A stretch of 64,000 bases of DNA, from positions 61,018,702 to 61,082,701 of the forward strand of contig NC_065881.2 of the NCBI RefSeq assembly GCF_932274485.2, in the 5' to 3' direction. Both the position numbers and the translations under genes were made by a program. Under the pieces are notes generated by a model that searched no databases, was not told the origin of the DNA, and saw only the letters and a list, made by a program, of their open reading frames with translations. Of the stretch, positions 11,501 through 22,834 are shown one piece after another. The stretch comes from Patella vulgata. Lineage: Eukaryota > Mollusca > Gastropoda > Patellidae. Within the stretch, counting starts at the first letter, position 1, and every line of letters begins with the position of its first letter.

Positions 11501-14500
11501 TGTAATAGGCTAAGGTGGGTTTAATATGAATACGACATGATAATTATCTAGAAATTATCCGAATTGTCCAAATGTCCGAATTAGGGATATTCATGCGAAC
11601 GGAGCGAGTCTGTGTATCATACCTGGGGTAAAGATATTTTGCATGGTATGCGGGGGAAACCTGCAAAGATCTTCCCAGCCGTTTCGTATAGATGTAATCA
11701 AATATATCTATTGATGTTCTTCCACCCTAAATCTGAAGATAATATGACGACGTTATAATTCAAAAGTGTGGAGGCTATTTTAATTTAAAATAATTTAACT
11801 ATGTACTTTTTATATGAAGATTGCCATATAGAAGTTTCATGAGCCAATTTCCCCCATTACTATCGATGCTAAGATGCAATTTTTTCTGTTGACAGTCGTC
11901 CTTATTCAGTACATTATATTCCAAATCATGTATTTCGCCGAAAAGTTGTGAGAGTTTAACGTCCACTCGACACAAACTACGTCATTTCGGGACTAACAAA
12001 TGGTTTAATTTTATTTCAATAATTCGCTTGCGCGTAGGAGTCTTTAGCAGTGGGAGGACCCGGAGAAAACCCACGAGGTTGGACAGGTGACCCTACTCCT
12101 TGATACAGCGCGCACGTGCTAACCATTCGGTCTCCCTCCCCACCCCTCTTTATGAATAATAAAACAAAAGGTCTAATCATAGGCTTGCGAGACCGATCAG
12201 TTTGAGAGTGGGAGGGAGAATGGAAATGCGCGCACGACCTCGGAGCTATGTATAGACGGCCGCGAAAGCGTTTTCCGGCAATGAGCAAAGCAACCGAAAG
12301 TAGTACAATATTTATGTGGCTTTGGAACCAAAACCCCAATCTGTGCGGCCCACCTGAATTCCAAATTACCAGGGAGGGGGGGGGGGAGAAATGAAATGGT
12401 CGAAAGAAATCATGTTTAAATTATTGCGCTCGGATCCGATCCGCACAACTTCGAGTTCGGGGAAATGAGGGGGCCGAGGACATGTCCCACAGATAATTGA
12501 TGAAAATTAGAATACCGCAAACGCGTTTTCCTGCTATTTCAGCCTATGAATATGTGACCGTGAGGTCCGTCAGATATTACAAGAGTCTGAATGGTTCTTC
12601 AAATCTTTAATACTGGAAACTTATAATAACAATTATCTACATACACTTACAGGACCGCGGATAACCGACTACTACCTTATGCTACTAAGTCGGATAGACC
12701 TAAATGACTGACGTATCAAGTACAATCACATATTTATATGGAATTACTTCTAATCACTTGGCTAGATCAAGTGTTGACATAAATAAGCATTGATGTAATA
12801 ATGTACAATATAAGAAATAAAACAATGGTAAATAAAACAATTAATAGATTAATCATACGATTGGCATGTTTACCAGGCAGGCCATATTGTCAGTTACTTT
12901 CTATCTATAACAGTTTTATAAACAATAAGGGATTATAATAAATTAACATGTCATTAGGATTACATAACATTTCACCCTTGGCTAGTCACCTTTTAATAGC
13001 ACACATACAATTAATGTTTTAAAGGAATAGAAAAGTTATTGTCCCGAGAGTTTAAATAAATTCAATCTGAAGGCTTTCACTTTTAAAATTAATAATGCAT
13101 TATCTTAAATATTCAAGATTTAAATTATACTATAACCTGCACGGTTATAAATACAGCAGCCTGAAAATGTTCCACTATAGTCCAATCAACCAGTCAATCA
13201 ATCAGACTTGCCGTTGCCTTCACATGACATTCGAAATTTCATGATGAAACAATAATGATGATGCCGAAAAACATGCCGGGCTCAAAGCTTGGTGTATAGA
13301 ATAGCCCAAGACGCTGCTTGTTACATCCATTTTAAATGCTTTATCCATAGACAATTTAAAGAAATTTCGATTCCAGAAAAATGTATAACAAAAATAATGA
13401 TCGATGTCCGAAAAGAGTTGCTCCAGACTAAAAGTTCATGGGATTTCGGGTATTTTATTTTGCCAACTAAGAATATATAATTATTATGTAAATGGTTTTT
13501 TTTTTTCCACTGTACTCGTCTTCATGAAAACTATAATTGCTCGTATGCCTATGGTGTTTAAAGGGGAAGTATGAACTGTCTTGTTTTGTTTATTTGTATT
13601 TCAAAAGATAGTAAATATAATTTGATGACGATCACAATTAACAAACGCATTCAATTTTATTCTCTAATTGACCAATACCCAATTTGCAGCACAGCATGAG
13701 ACGAGCATGTGTCTTCTTCTTTCGGTCAGATTTGAAATCCAAAAATTCCCCCACTCCATCCCGCCTTTCAAATTTCAAAGTCATATGTTTTCATTGTATT
13801 TTTAAGAAAAGTAAATTTTAAATATGGAATAAGGTATATATTATTATTATTATATATATAAAAATAAAGAGAAACGAAATGAAATGAAATGGGTTTAACG
13901 TCCTACTGTTCTGCTCCTAAACTGGACTAACGAAGGCGGACATACGCCATACAGCGTGCTATGAGGGAAATTTTGCCCGGGCAGCGGCGCTACGGCCTAT
14001 TTTTATATCGAATTCCAACTGCCAAGGGATCTTTTACGTGCACGCCAATATGTACATGGGACCTCGGTTTTTCGTCTCATCCGAACGACTAGACAGCTGT
14101 CCTTGTCAGGCCCTCCGTCCTGCATCACTGACAAGGGGAAACCCCGCCGGAAAATCTGGATTAACTTTCTCGGCCAATGCAGGACCTTTAGGGATTGTAA
14201 CGGAAAAAATAAACAATAGAGTCGCAAGGAACAGCAAAAATATTTTATTAAAATATTAGGTTGTTGTGTAAAAGCAAAAAGCAATGCATACATTAACTAA
14301 CGAAACCTACAGCCATTTGTGCAGAACTGTTCAAGTAATTACAGAAATGGTATTGTGTCTGCAAAGCGTAATCAAGTTCATTATAGATTTTGTGACATTT
14401 CAATATTTGAACACAATAATGGGTTGCTTAATGAGGCATTAATGGTCATAACAATATTATACACAACATATTTTAAAAATTAATGTGATATTAATGGCTT

Positions 14501-16278
14501 GTTTTTACTTTAATCTGTAAATTATTTCGCAATAATTTTAGAGCAGCTAGAATCCATTATGCGTTATTATAATGTATCGTTAAATCTTGTATTCAAGCAA
14601 ATGTTAATTTCGTTAATCAATCGTTGTTGTCAATTTCAGTAATTATTCCAAACCACATTAACGGTAGTAATCAAATAATAATTTATTTTTTTAAATTCTA
14701 TTCATAAATCAGTGATTAATTATCATTTTATTGATTAATAATTAATATTCTCTCACCAACATCAAATAACAAAAATGTACTATGAAAACATGCACACAGG
14801 TAATTGAAGGAATTAAAATAATTAAACTTACGTATACTGCTTGACTATATACTACAATAACACAATGTATAAGCCGCCATATTGTTTTGACATTTTGTCT
14901 GCTATCATCTCACAATACTCACTAGTTCTAACACTTCCCGTCGTTTTTATGGGCATATTTGGGTCTGTGGGCCGTTTTCATGGGCCTATAATGTCCCAAT
15001 TCTGAGCGACTACTGACTCCAATATATCAGAAAGTATTCAGTTAAGACCTATATGGGCCAATAAAGGCCGATGAAAACAACCCACAGACCCAAATGTGTT
15101 TTAATGGATTCTTTGGCATCGCTTGAAGGCTGAACGTAAGATTTTACATGCGATAAAATTACATCACGTCCATGATTGAGGCGTAAGACTGGGACATATG
15201 TTTTCTTGCTTGAAGCGTATGACTTGAGATGGATTGGGTGTCTTTGGGGACTCATCTATAATTTTTGTAATCAATCTTTTGTAATCGACTTATTAGTTCA
15301 AAACGGAATACTTTCTGAGTAATTCGAATAATTAGGATTTCACTCAGAATTAATTAGTTAATTAGCTACTTTGGGCATTATCAAAACGCACAAGGCTGAC
15401 AACGGTTCAGTAGCCAGAAATGGAATCAGTAAACCTTGTTCCATAAGAAACCGCCGAGAAAAAATCTTACGCTCCCAATCAAGGTATTTCCTAATGGCGT
15501 CAGCCACTTGAATTTTCAAAAAGGGCCGCCAAGAGACAAAAATTGCATCAGACCATAATTTCTTACGTAATGACCTTGCGCAAAATGTGAATAATGTACA
15601 AAGTCTGTGGTTCCTCTAGGGCTCACAATTTTTGTCCGATTTAGGTGAATCCTATAATATATGTCAAGGATCATTAAAATAGGAAAATTTGGTGCGACAC
15701 TATCCCAAAAAATATTATTTTGTTGCCTGAAAGTCGACGTTCTCGAAATTGGTATTTCGAATGCTTAATAGACTTTTTCAAAAGAGAAGTCGTCAAGGAG
15801 TATTTGTGCAAATTTTGATACTTGTTTCCACATTTCTCTTTTTCACTTTACAAGAGTCAGGACATGCAGCATTGTTCCATTCGATCGTTCCATTAACCAC
15901 ATTTATTTTACCTCCTATTTCACTGAAAGATCGACTGACTTTTTGTTTTGAACTTGGAAACACGTTATAACTACCAGGGCTAAATTCTGGGCATTGTCAC
16001 CATCTATAGAAATTAAAAATCTCCGCGTGTGTTTCATTCCGTCTTATTGTGCTTAGATGTTAAACCCTGTTTCTTTTCTTTACTTTTTGTTAGAGTTTAT
16101 GTTTTTTTTGACTGCGATGGAGATGCTTGTGATGAAATCTCTTGTATTTGCGGGGGTTTTCTTCGGGCCTTCCGTTTTGCTCACTACTAAGGACCCCTGT
16201 CCTACGCGCAAGCGAATTATTGAAATCAAACTGAACCACATGTTAGTCCCGAAATGACCCGGTTTGTGTCGAGTTAAA

Positions 16279-16325
<47 letters not shown>

Positions 16326-16760
16326 ATGAAATACTTACAGCAGGCATAGGCCTACGATATTTAAAGGTTTTCGGAAATATTTGTAGAAAACTAAAAAAAA
16401 AAAAAAAAATACCTTCTATGAAATGCATGTACTTACATCAGGCTGACGATTAAAATCTACATCCATATATTTAAATCCGGACTCTGGTTTGAGTACATAT
16501 GCATCATTTTTACAGTAGAAGGTGCCCAATAGTTGACATGTTTTATTTTTATGGTAATTAATAGATAAACATCTAGCATCAGTAGCACATAGATTTACAC
16601 ACATTACAGAAGAGGTCAGTTTTTCTTCTATTGGTACAACATCCAGATAGTGATCTGTAGAAGTAACTGCTCGCGCGTTGACGTATCTGATAGTAGCTGA
16701 CACATCCGTTGATGTAGCTACTAATAATAACACTGTGCTAAACGGAATTAAAAAGTTCAT
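8239..16760 (-). CDS. Gene A: secreted two-Apple/PAN-domain-like protein, 218 aa, three exons
   Basis: Exons on the - strand: 16760-16437 (ATG start), 11186-11120 and 8504-8239 (TGA stop), 657 nt in total. Introns are GT-AG: the first donor is GTAAGT after a whole codon, the second GTAATG after one base of a codon. Residues 1 to about 22 are a signal peptide (MNFLIPFSTVLLLVAT, likely cut after VSA). Exon 1 then encodes an Apple/PAN-like module with the pattern C-x3-C-x5-C...C and an N-glycosylation site NKT. Exon 2 gives CVSQNRCSPKC. Exon 3 gives a second six-cysteine Apple-like module ending YRERICV. The total is 14 cysteines, suggesting a disulfide-rich secreted protein. The model is supported by gene B, which has the same exon lengths and phases for exons 1 and 2. 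Ligand or function is unknown; binding to carbohydrate or protein is typical of the class, not shown here. Confidence 0.8.
8655..8740. repeat. Imperfect hairpin
   Basis: AAAGAGCAC...GAACTAAAATA faces TTATTTTAGTTC...GTGCTCTGTTT around the centre CCATATGG. Lies in intron 2 of gene A, near the last exon. Confidence 0.45.
8955..9338. mobile_element. GC-rich MITE-like element with CAGAGCCTCG termini
   Basis: 384 bp bounded by CAGAGCCTCGTCTAA and TTAAACGAGGCTCTG, an inverted repeat of about 15 bp. The interior is GC-rich and carries GCGAGCACCGTAGGTGCGAG, a near repeat GCGAACACCGCAGGTG and a run of about 13 G. No target duplication could be confirmed. It sits in intron 2 of gene A. CAG...CTG ends are compatible with a hAT-type element but are not diagnostic. 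Confidence 0.5.
9339..9626 (+). other. Unassigned intronic segment with promoter-like TATATAAG
   Basis: Contains CTATATAAGAACGAGCG, then two diverged copies of a GACATCAT...GTTCCTA...CTCGGCTTA block of roughly 70 bp. The composition differs from the AT-rich surroundings. It might be an old LTR or DNA-element fragment; no ends could be defined. Confidence 0.25.
9627..10367. mobile_element. TTAA-flanked long-palindrome MITE, family 1, full copy
   Basis: Body 9631-10363 with TTAA at 9627-9630 and 10364-10367. The left end AGGACAATATTGGTGCCAGC is mirrored by GCTGGCACCAATATTGTCCT-like sequence at the right. The two arms run about 320 bp each with scattered mismatches, around a diverged centre near 9930-10060. 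There is no coding sequence. TTAA duplication is characteristic of piggyBac-type transposition, so a piggyBac-mobilised MITE is my inference. It sits in intron 2 of gene A. Confidence 0.8.
10368..11119 (-). other. Intron 2 of gene A, remaining part
   Basis: AT-rich intronic sequence with no recognised repeat. It runs from the palindromic MITE to the exon 2 donor (GTAATG on the - strand). Confidence 0.5.
11120..11186 (-). CDS. Gene A exon 2 (67 nt, three cysteines)
   Basis: Acceptor AATTTCAG, 22 codons plus one base, donor GTAATG. The product ends CVSQNRCSPKCGG. The matching 67-nt exon in gene B (44010-43944) differs at about 13 sites and keeps CV--NRCSPKC. Too short to stand out as an ORF; found by comparing the two genes. 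Confidence 0.8.
11187..11944 (-). other. Intron 1 of gene A, 3' part
   Basis: AT-rich intron sequence. No repeat, RNA gene or conserved segment recognised. Confidence 0.4.
11945..12160 (-). mobile_element. SINE-B copy (tRNA-derived), reverse orientation
   Basis: Reads on the - strand from a tRNA-like head (GAATGGTTAGCACG, an A-box-like string), through GGTCACCTGTCC, GGGTTTTCTCCGGGTCCTCC and CACTGCTAAAGACTCCTACG, to TTTGTGTCGAGTGGACGTTA. The same order is seen at 61.9-62.2 kb. Inserted in intron 1 of gene A. Confidence 0.65.
12161..13870. other. Intron 1 of gene A, middle part
   Basis: Mostly AT-rich, with a G-run near 12376-12387. No gene, RNA or repeat family recognised. Confidence 0.35.
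13871..14183 (-). mobile_element. SINE-A copy, head truncated
   Basis: The + strand starts with GAAAT repeats, then GGTTTAACGTCCTACTGTTC, CATACGCCATACAGCGTGCT, TTTTACGTGCACGCCAATAT and AAGGGGAAACCCCGCCGG, stopping in the GGCCAATGCAGG segment just before the tRNA-like head. Intron 1 of gene A. Confidence 0.75.
14184..14953. other. Intron 1 of gene A, AT-rich
   Basis: Very AT-rich (many AATTAAT strings). Nothing further recognised. Confidence 0.35.
14954..15098. mobile_element. Short palindromic MITE-like element
   Basis: Arms CATATTTGGGTCTGTGGGCC...TTTTCATGGGCC and their complement ending CCCACAGACCCAAATGTG, about 45 bp each, separated by about 55 bp. Only one copy in the window. Confidence 0.55.
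15099..16149. other. Intron 1 of gene A, 5' part
   Basis: No recognisable gene or repeat. Short ORFs here have no domain signal. Confidence 0.35.
16150..16325 (+). mobile_element. SINE-B 3' half with (CT)n tail
   Basis: GCTCACTACTAAGGACCCCT, ACGCGCAAGCGAATTATTGA, ATGTTAGTCCCGAAATGACC and TTTGTGTCGAGTTAAACTC, followed directly by about 40 bp of (CT)n. Same order and same CT tail as the copies at 60.8 and 62.0 kb. Confidence 0.65.
16437..16760 (-). CDS. Gene A exon 1 (signal peptide and first Apple/PAN-like module)
   Basis: ATG at 16760, 108 codons, donor GTAAGT at 16436. Signal peptide MNFLIPFSTVLLLVAT, then an Apple/PAN-like core with CVNLCATDARCLSINY and an NKT glycosylation site before CQLL. 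From about codon 19 onward it is about 95% identical at the nucleotide level to gene B exon 1, while the signal peptide and 5' flank are not alike. Confidence 0.85.
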
Positions 16761-16885
16761 CTTTACAAGTCTTTAACTCAAAATCTTTCAAGAATACTTC
16801 CAGTTAAAACTCCTCTGTCAACTCAACTCTCTCCCATTCATTTACTTTAAATGAGCTGTAAAATTGTTAAACATCAAATGGCCAT

Positions 16886-16893
16886 TTTATATA
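16886..16893 (-). promoter_or_regulatory. Candidate TATA box of gene A
   Basis: TATATAAA on the - strand, about 126 nt upstream of the ATG. The spacing fits a 5' UTR of about 95 nt. No matching box at the same distance in gene B. Confidence 0.4.
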
Positions 16894-17774
16894 CTGTAAT
16901 AAACCAGTGGAAATCGGGTTTAAATATAAACAATATTTATTAGTCAACCACGATATCGTTATTATACGCGCCGATAGCTTTAATGAATTTATTGCTCAAA
17001 ATCACACTATGCACTCAAAATAATCGATATAGAAATTGATTTTTGGAAGCCTTTAGAATCAGAGAACACTTAGTCGTGGATGTCTTAGAATATTCTATTC
17101 AAATTAAATTAACCTTTTATAACCGTTATTTATGTGCCCATCATTGTTTACCCATAAAGATGCCTAAATTGTGAGTAGTAAGATTTCGAACTGATGTAAC
17201 CGGAACTATTTTGTTCTGATTTTATGGTAGTCTAGAATATTTTTAAAAGAGTTTTTAGTTTTGAAATGTCTTAGAGATAACAAATGAGCCAACGCTTATA
17301 ATAGAGGAGCTCATCAAAAGTGTAAAGTTTTATTGTTCCCCTTTGAGAGCCTACAGTTTTGTTCCTAAATTATATTCAATACCTTATCGCACTTAATAGA
17401 CCATCATTATATGTCATTTTAGAGTACTCATACACATGTATTAAAAACTGACCGCCATTTTACGGTACTAAAAATATATCTGAACTAGAAATAGGATGGA
17501 GTTATAAAAAATAAATATTTTTGAACGGAAGTGAGGCACACGGTAAATTTTTACAATAAAATTTCTTGTTGTAACTGATCTAATGGCACATAAAAACAAC
17601 AAAACTGAAAACAAAAAGATTAAATGGTACTAGTCACAATGAATTCCCGATGAACACTTAATTTTATTTCTTCAAGTAATGTGGAAAAATTCAACTTTAA
17701 ACGAGATTGATGAATAAGCTGGTGCATAATATATGTAGAATTCCTCACACCCATTAAATTAGGCAAGTCGCTAA
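16894..17774. other. Upstream flank of gene A
   Basis: AT-rich, with no ORF or repeat family recognised. May hold regulatory sites for gene A, but none can be named. Confidence 0.3.
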
Positions 17775-18135
17775 CTCAATAGTAATATCATCCACAGTCT
17801 TCGACATTGCAAACACGACTTATTGGTCAATTTAAATCAATATTAATGTCATCTTGCCGTGAAAAGATGAGCTTCTGATATATCCAATATTTAAGACAAA
17901 ATCAATTTTTTTTAAAATTGGCATACAAATCGCGTGCCAGAATGCTTTCGAGCGCCATTTGTAACGAAGCGTCTCAAGAACGAGGCTAAACTTATCTCGC
18001 AGGAAAATACTACCGGAATAACCCGACGCCAAAGACTGCCATTCAATTTGGACTTTTTGTGTATTTCGCCGTACATTACCGATTAGAAATTACAGTAAAA
18101 CAGAAACGATTGAATGCAAATCAGGTAGCATGCCT
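17775..18135 (+). repeat. Dispersed repeat family 4
   Basis: Carries TCCACAGTCTTCGACATTGC, AGCGCCATTTGTAACGAAGC, AAGAACGAGGCTAAACTTAT and ACTGCCATTCAATTTG, in the order of the copies at 7045-7405 and 57610-57930. Confidence 0.5.
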
Positions 18136-18709
18136 ACCCTTTGACGGTTAAACTTCACGCACTTACTGGCAACGCAGTATCTCATATTCACCAACAAATT
18201 GCCAATTTCAAATACGGCGGCCTCTACAGTCGAACAAAAATAATTATGTTTTTTAACACCGAATGTAGAATGCTTTCTCATTATACATTTCGAAAAAGAT
18301 TCGGTGGGTGAGACACGTATTTTATTTTATAGTATCTTACGGACATGTATTTTTGGAATAAAAAGGATAGTACTTCTCTAATTTTACATTATATATTTCA
18401 ACCCGATTTGAATTCAGATTAATGTTTGGGTTTTGTTTCTATTATCTTGTTTGTTTTGTGTGTGTGTGGAGGGGGGGGGGGGCAGTCTTGACGGTCATTC
18501 TTTTTCTGTATGTAGAGTAGGTCACTATGAAAAAAAGTGACCTGATGCTAGCTAGGTACGTAACACTTTAGGTTACATTACTTTGGGAAAATACATAAAC
18601 CATATCAGAATCAATTTTTAAATCACCAGTAATAATTAATTTGTTCCACTTCCTTCAGATACAATTAATTTGTTCTATTTCGGGAAAGGGTATCATTTAA
18701 GCCCCTTTT
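18136..18709. other. Intergenic
   Basis: Contains a (TG)n/G-run at about 18457-18482. On the - strand, MRYCVASKCVKFN faintly resembles the start of a THAP zinc finger but has no downstream THAP residues; not called as a gene. Confidence 0.3.
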
Positions 18710-18891
18710 TATGGTGGCTGAAAGCGTCCATTTAGATCGGCGGGTTTCTAGATACAACGCGAGAGTCGCCGTTAAGCCAGCACGACGAAAAAGTCGCCGA
18801 TCGGCGCCTTTTTCGTCGTGCTGGCTTAACGGCGACTCTCGCGTTGTATCTAGAAACACGCCGATCTAAATGGACGCTTTCAGCCACCATA
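18710..18891. repeat. Near-perfect 182-bp GC-rich palindrome
   Basis: Arms of about 84 bp (18710-18793 and 18808-18891) with, by eye, one mismatch (GGCGGG versus GGCGTG on the complementary strand) and a loop of about 14 bp that is itself self-complementary (TCGCCGATCGGCGC). The arms include TAGATCGGCG, CTAGATACAACGCGAGAGTC and GCCGTTAAGCCAGCACGACG. Much richer in CpG than the surroundings. No coding sense. Could be a young hairpin element or a replication-born inverted duplication. Confidence 0.85.
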
Positions 18892-19272
18892 CCTTTTGCC
18901 AAACAACCATGGTTGTCGAGAGGATGGAATCCCGACGTGGATGGAGAAAAACCTTCGATACGAAAAACAAGGTTTACCCATGAACATATTGGTTTACATG
19001 TAAAAGAACCTCGGACAGAAATTGAAAGAGAGTAGGGGGAAAGGACACTGTCCTGCAGAATTGTCTTAGCTCGTATCGTGCACGCATTGCGCTATGCACA
19101 AATATTCCTTTGACATTATGTTGTCATCTGCTAAAAGATTTATGTAAACTAAGAACACAGTGGCATTAGAAGCACAACATTGTTTTGATTAATTAGGTTA
19201 TTTGGCATGATTGCTAACATATGTTTGACGGCTTAAAGGGAGGTGCCCAGCCACGTCTTTCCTAACCGATAA
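18892..19272. other. Intergenic
   Basis: No supported feature. One short open frame on + has no recognised domain. Confidence 0.3.
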
Positions 19273-19912
19273 GTAATATGACAAAGTGATCTTTACCTTT
19301 CATCAAATTGAACGATCATTTAGGTACATAGAACTTTATGACCTCTGCTAGTTTTGATAATATATGATATTGACGTTTCACCTCTGTATAAACTTCTGTT
19401 AAAGCACGGACTGCCTACGATCTTATTAAACATCTAATTACAGTAATTCACTATGTCCTTTACAAGCTACACATGATCTGTGTATAACACTCGGCAGAAC
19501 TTCATGACTTCAAAGGAAATACGCAGTGCAGTAACAGATACCATAATCTGATAAATAAACAATACCATATATGATGATCACTTTTTCCTAGTTATCGTAC
19601 GCTATATAAGCCGGAGTTTGCTGACAGTTAGGCAGACGAACCGAGACAGGGCAGAGAGAGACAGAGTGACCGGCGTATGGACTCACCCGAGTTCAGCCGC
19701 TGCCTTGTCAGAGGGGCAGAATGGTGGATTTAACATAGTTATATGTGTTACTGTCATAGTCTAGTACCTGTATATTAGTTTAAGTACCTGTATTGCTGTT
19801 GTAATTATGTAGATGTGTTATATACCTGTGATCAGATTGATATACCTGATGTAAATAAATCATATATTTACTAAACTGATCTTTGTTATACTAAAATAGT
19901 GTTACAGTAATA
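19273..19912 (+). mobile_element. Solo LTR with 6-bp target duplication
   Basis: Starts TGACAAAGTG (19279) and ends GTGTTACA (19906), 628 bp, flanked on both sides by GTAATA (19273-19278 and 19907-19912). A TATA box GCTATATAAG lies at 19601-19610 and an AATAAA signal at 19854-19859, giving a U3-R-U5 order on +. There is no internal region beside it, so this looks like a solo LTR left by recombination. The family cannot be told from the LTR alone. Intact flanks suggest it is not ancient. Confidence 0.7.
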
Positions 19913-19931
19913 CCGGCATGAATTTCAGATT

Positions 19932-20458
19932 AACATTAAACATGCATTATGCAAGAGTTAAATCTGATTATTGCAAGTCTTAATTTAGGCTTCAGATGTT
20001 ATAGAAATTATAAATTAGATCTTTATTTAAACAACAAGACCAAAATCAACTCTGTAGACCCACGGATGGCTCGGCTACAGCTCGGATTTAAATAGGATTT
20101 CACTAATTGATTAAATCAAATATGGGATAACCTGATGAAAATACGTCAGTTAGATCGAGGCTAAATGATAGAGTGTACTTAGCGAGGCCGCTGTAAAGCG
20201 TTTCGGTATGCCATTGAAAACTTTACTTGATAATCGAGATATGTAGGTGGAGTTAACGCCTGTCAATCAAACGATCAGCGAAGGCGAAGACACAATTCGC
20301 TACCATTTCTAGGCAAATATTACAACGATGATAACTATGTTCAGAATAAAGTAATTTGACTGAATTTTTCAATGTATTCTTCTTTCATCATCTACTTTTG
20401 AACTGTTATAGCAAGAATGGCCAACTCTCTATAAAAATCTCCCATAATGTATCTTTAA
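19932..20458 (-). mobile_element. TTAA-flanked MITE, family 3, near full length
   Basis: TTAA followed by ACATGCATTATGCAAGAGTT at the left and ACTGTTATAGCAAGAATGGC ... CATAATGTATCT then TTAA at the right. About 520 bp, without ORFs, in the reverse of the 60.97-kb copy. Inverted ends ACATGCATTATG / CATAATGTATCT. Confidence 0.65.
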
Positions 20459-21189
20459 TTAAAATCTTGCAGTGCAGATCTCTATTTTTAATTTCCTCGT
20501 TCATTAGAAATGTAATATAGATAATCAGAGGGGATCCAGAGAGAGAGGGGTGGGGTGGGTGGGGGGCTTTGCTCAGCTACATAATTACTTTTTATGAGAA
20601 AAGTGTCACGGTCGAGTGCTTTATCCTTTATCGTCAGATGGTGGGGTACAATGGGCACTCAAAGCCAGAGATAATGATATAGACAAATATGATATCACAA
20701 TTACTTTCTGTTCCAGATGATACTATGACTCGAAACTTGCTTGCCATTTCTTCATTGTTTAATTAAATGGTTAAAACTTTGTGAAATACCTGGAATCTCC
20801 ACCCAATTACTTTCTGTCTTGTGAAAACTAAGTACAAATCAAGCTATATAGCTTTTCTCCCTTGAAAAATCGTGTTTTGTTTACATCTTGGTACTGAAAA
20901 CAGCCATGTTTGGCCTAGTTGTCTAGAGGAGCCTAAGAGGACAAGGGGTGCTGGGATGGCTTTAAGTCGTTTCGCTCTACTTGGATGTGTAGGTGGTGGT
21001 TTTCGTCCAGTAGCATATAACTGTTTTGAAAGAATTATTTACTGGATCCAAGACCACAGTTTTGTTTGTCCAACTGACTTGAATATTTAATTGCCCTGCG
21101 CGTTCGAGGGTTGTAACTTTTTGATATCGATATAGCTACATACAAATTTTAACTGCTGACACCTGATGGAATTTTGGAAGAAGGCTGAT
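20459..21189. other. Intergenic
   Basis: Contains a GA/G-rich tract at about 20535-20567. An open frame at 20872-21090 on + has no domain I recognise. Confidence 0.3.
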
Positions 21190-21275
21190 TGTAATAACAA
21201 CCCCTTTTGTAATAAATATCAACCCCTATTGTAATAAATGTAATACAATTTCACTTAACCCCTATTGTAATAGGT
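21190..21275 (-). repeat. TTACAATAGGGGTT repeats (inverse copy)
   Basis: On the - strand it repeats TTACAATAGGGGTT/TTACAAAAGGGGTT three times with ATTTATTAC spacers. The same arrangement appears on + at 33570-33665. Confidence 0.5.
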
Positions 21276-22231
21276 TCTCTAAAAGATCTGTCGTCTGGGG
21301 ATTTTGAACATCTTTTCCGTGTCCATATCAGATAAAATAATCCTCTTGATAGCATTTTTTAAAATGGAAACAACGAATCCTTTGGGAATAAAGTATGACG
21401 TACTTTACATTTATTGAAATATGTGTCACAATCCAAAAAATCAAAAGAGAAATATGGCAGCCGATATGTACCCTTTCACTCCACGGCGGCAGCTGTTCCG
21501 CGCTTGAACGAATGCCCTCTCCCCACCCTCCACCGCGTTCTCTGGAACAACTCCCCTAAAAGCATAATCGCCTCCCCACGTGACACCATAATGGGAGGAT
21601 ACAACTTCCAATAAGCAAATGAAGCAGAATCAGTCACAATAAATAAACAAACCAGCAGCGCGTACTCTAATAGTTAAATAACCATAAGAAAGTCGTTGAC
21701 TCGACAACTATTATAGCACGTGTGCAGGTTCCTTGATTTGTCAGTGAATGTCAGTTTTAATTAAAGACGAAACGATTTTTACTTCGAAACCATCACTATA
21801 TTTATTAAAAAATAGAAACCATCACACGCTCATTTATTGAACACAACAGTAATAATTCGAATTATTCGAACAGAAGAAGCACAAGAAGAACTTAATGATG
21901 ATGATACATAACGGAGATTGTAATAGATATTTTTATTTCAAAAATCATCGTGATCATCATCATTATGTTCTTCGTGTGCTTTTTCGTTTTCGCATCTTCT
22001 TCTGCTTCTCCCTTTTCTTCGTCGTCGTCGTCGTCGTTGCCAGCAGAATACAGTGTAATACTGTATGTATTATCATATTCATCATGGAGTTATTTCCTAG
22101 TCATTAAAATACCAGTAATCTTATAATATGCTTGTTAACGATAAATAACTGCTGTATGATACCCATTTCTGATATTGCATAATTCATTATCGCCATCTAA
22201 TGTTTTTTATGTCAAACCATCCGAAGCCCTT
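21276..22231. other. Intergenic
   Basis: AT-rich, with a (GTC)n/(CGT)n microsatellite at about 22019-22039. No gene recognised. Confidence 0.35.
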
Positions 22232-22678
22232 CTACTGTAATAAAACCCAAGCATTTATCCATCTCGGACTATTTACTATTTCTTTCAATTGAAGTACTAC
22301 GCCGCTATTTCTCCCATATCTTCTTGAGATGGATCGAAAACTTACTTCCTGTCCTCTTACGGTTGAAATTAGGCTGTTGAAATATACCCGCGGAAAGCCA
22401 ATATTTTCAACTACTTGGCGGAAATATTTACAGACGTGTTGCAGTCTAAATATTGAGTGTGGACAAATGGACACACACCTGTGTATTATTTCATCATATA
22501 TTGCTTCATTCAATATAGGCATATCTTCAGATTGAATGTCATACTGGACAGAATTATAAATGTTTGCAAATATTATTTCGGATTCTAGTGGACTCTGGGG
22601 AACTTCATTATCTGAATCTGAGCATGAATTGGCGTTGTCGTCAAAATCAAAATCATCATAAAGGCTACATGGAGAACT

Positions 22679-22834
22679 GGGGCCTGTTTCACGAAATTTT
22701 AACTAAGATAAAATCCAAATTTTAGTAATATGATTGGATTATATTAGATTGATTTTAGTGCTTAGCAAATCAAAATTGAAGTATGTACTAAAATTTGGAT
22801 TTTATCTTTAGTTAAAATTTCGTGAAACAGGGCC
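22679..22834. mobile_element. GGCC-ended palindromic MITE, copy 1
   Basis: About 155 bp with arms GGCCTGTTTCACGAAATTTT...TCCAAATTTTAGTA and the complement ending TTTCGTGAAACAGGGCC. The flanks on both sides read CTGG. A second copy at 52203-52357 is about 90% alike. Inserted in the integrase-OTU fossil. Confidence 0.8.

Noticed and set aside
12016-12339. Open frame of 107 codons on -
   Set aside because: It runs through SINE-B sequence.
20872-21090. Open frame of 72 codons on +
   Set aside because: Somewhat protein-like composition but no recognised family and no second copy.
22019-22039. Coding poly-Val/Ser tract
   Set aside because: It is a trinucleotide microsatellite (GTC/CGT)n without a supported gene.
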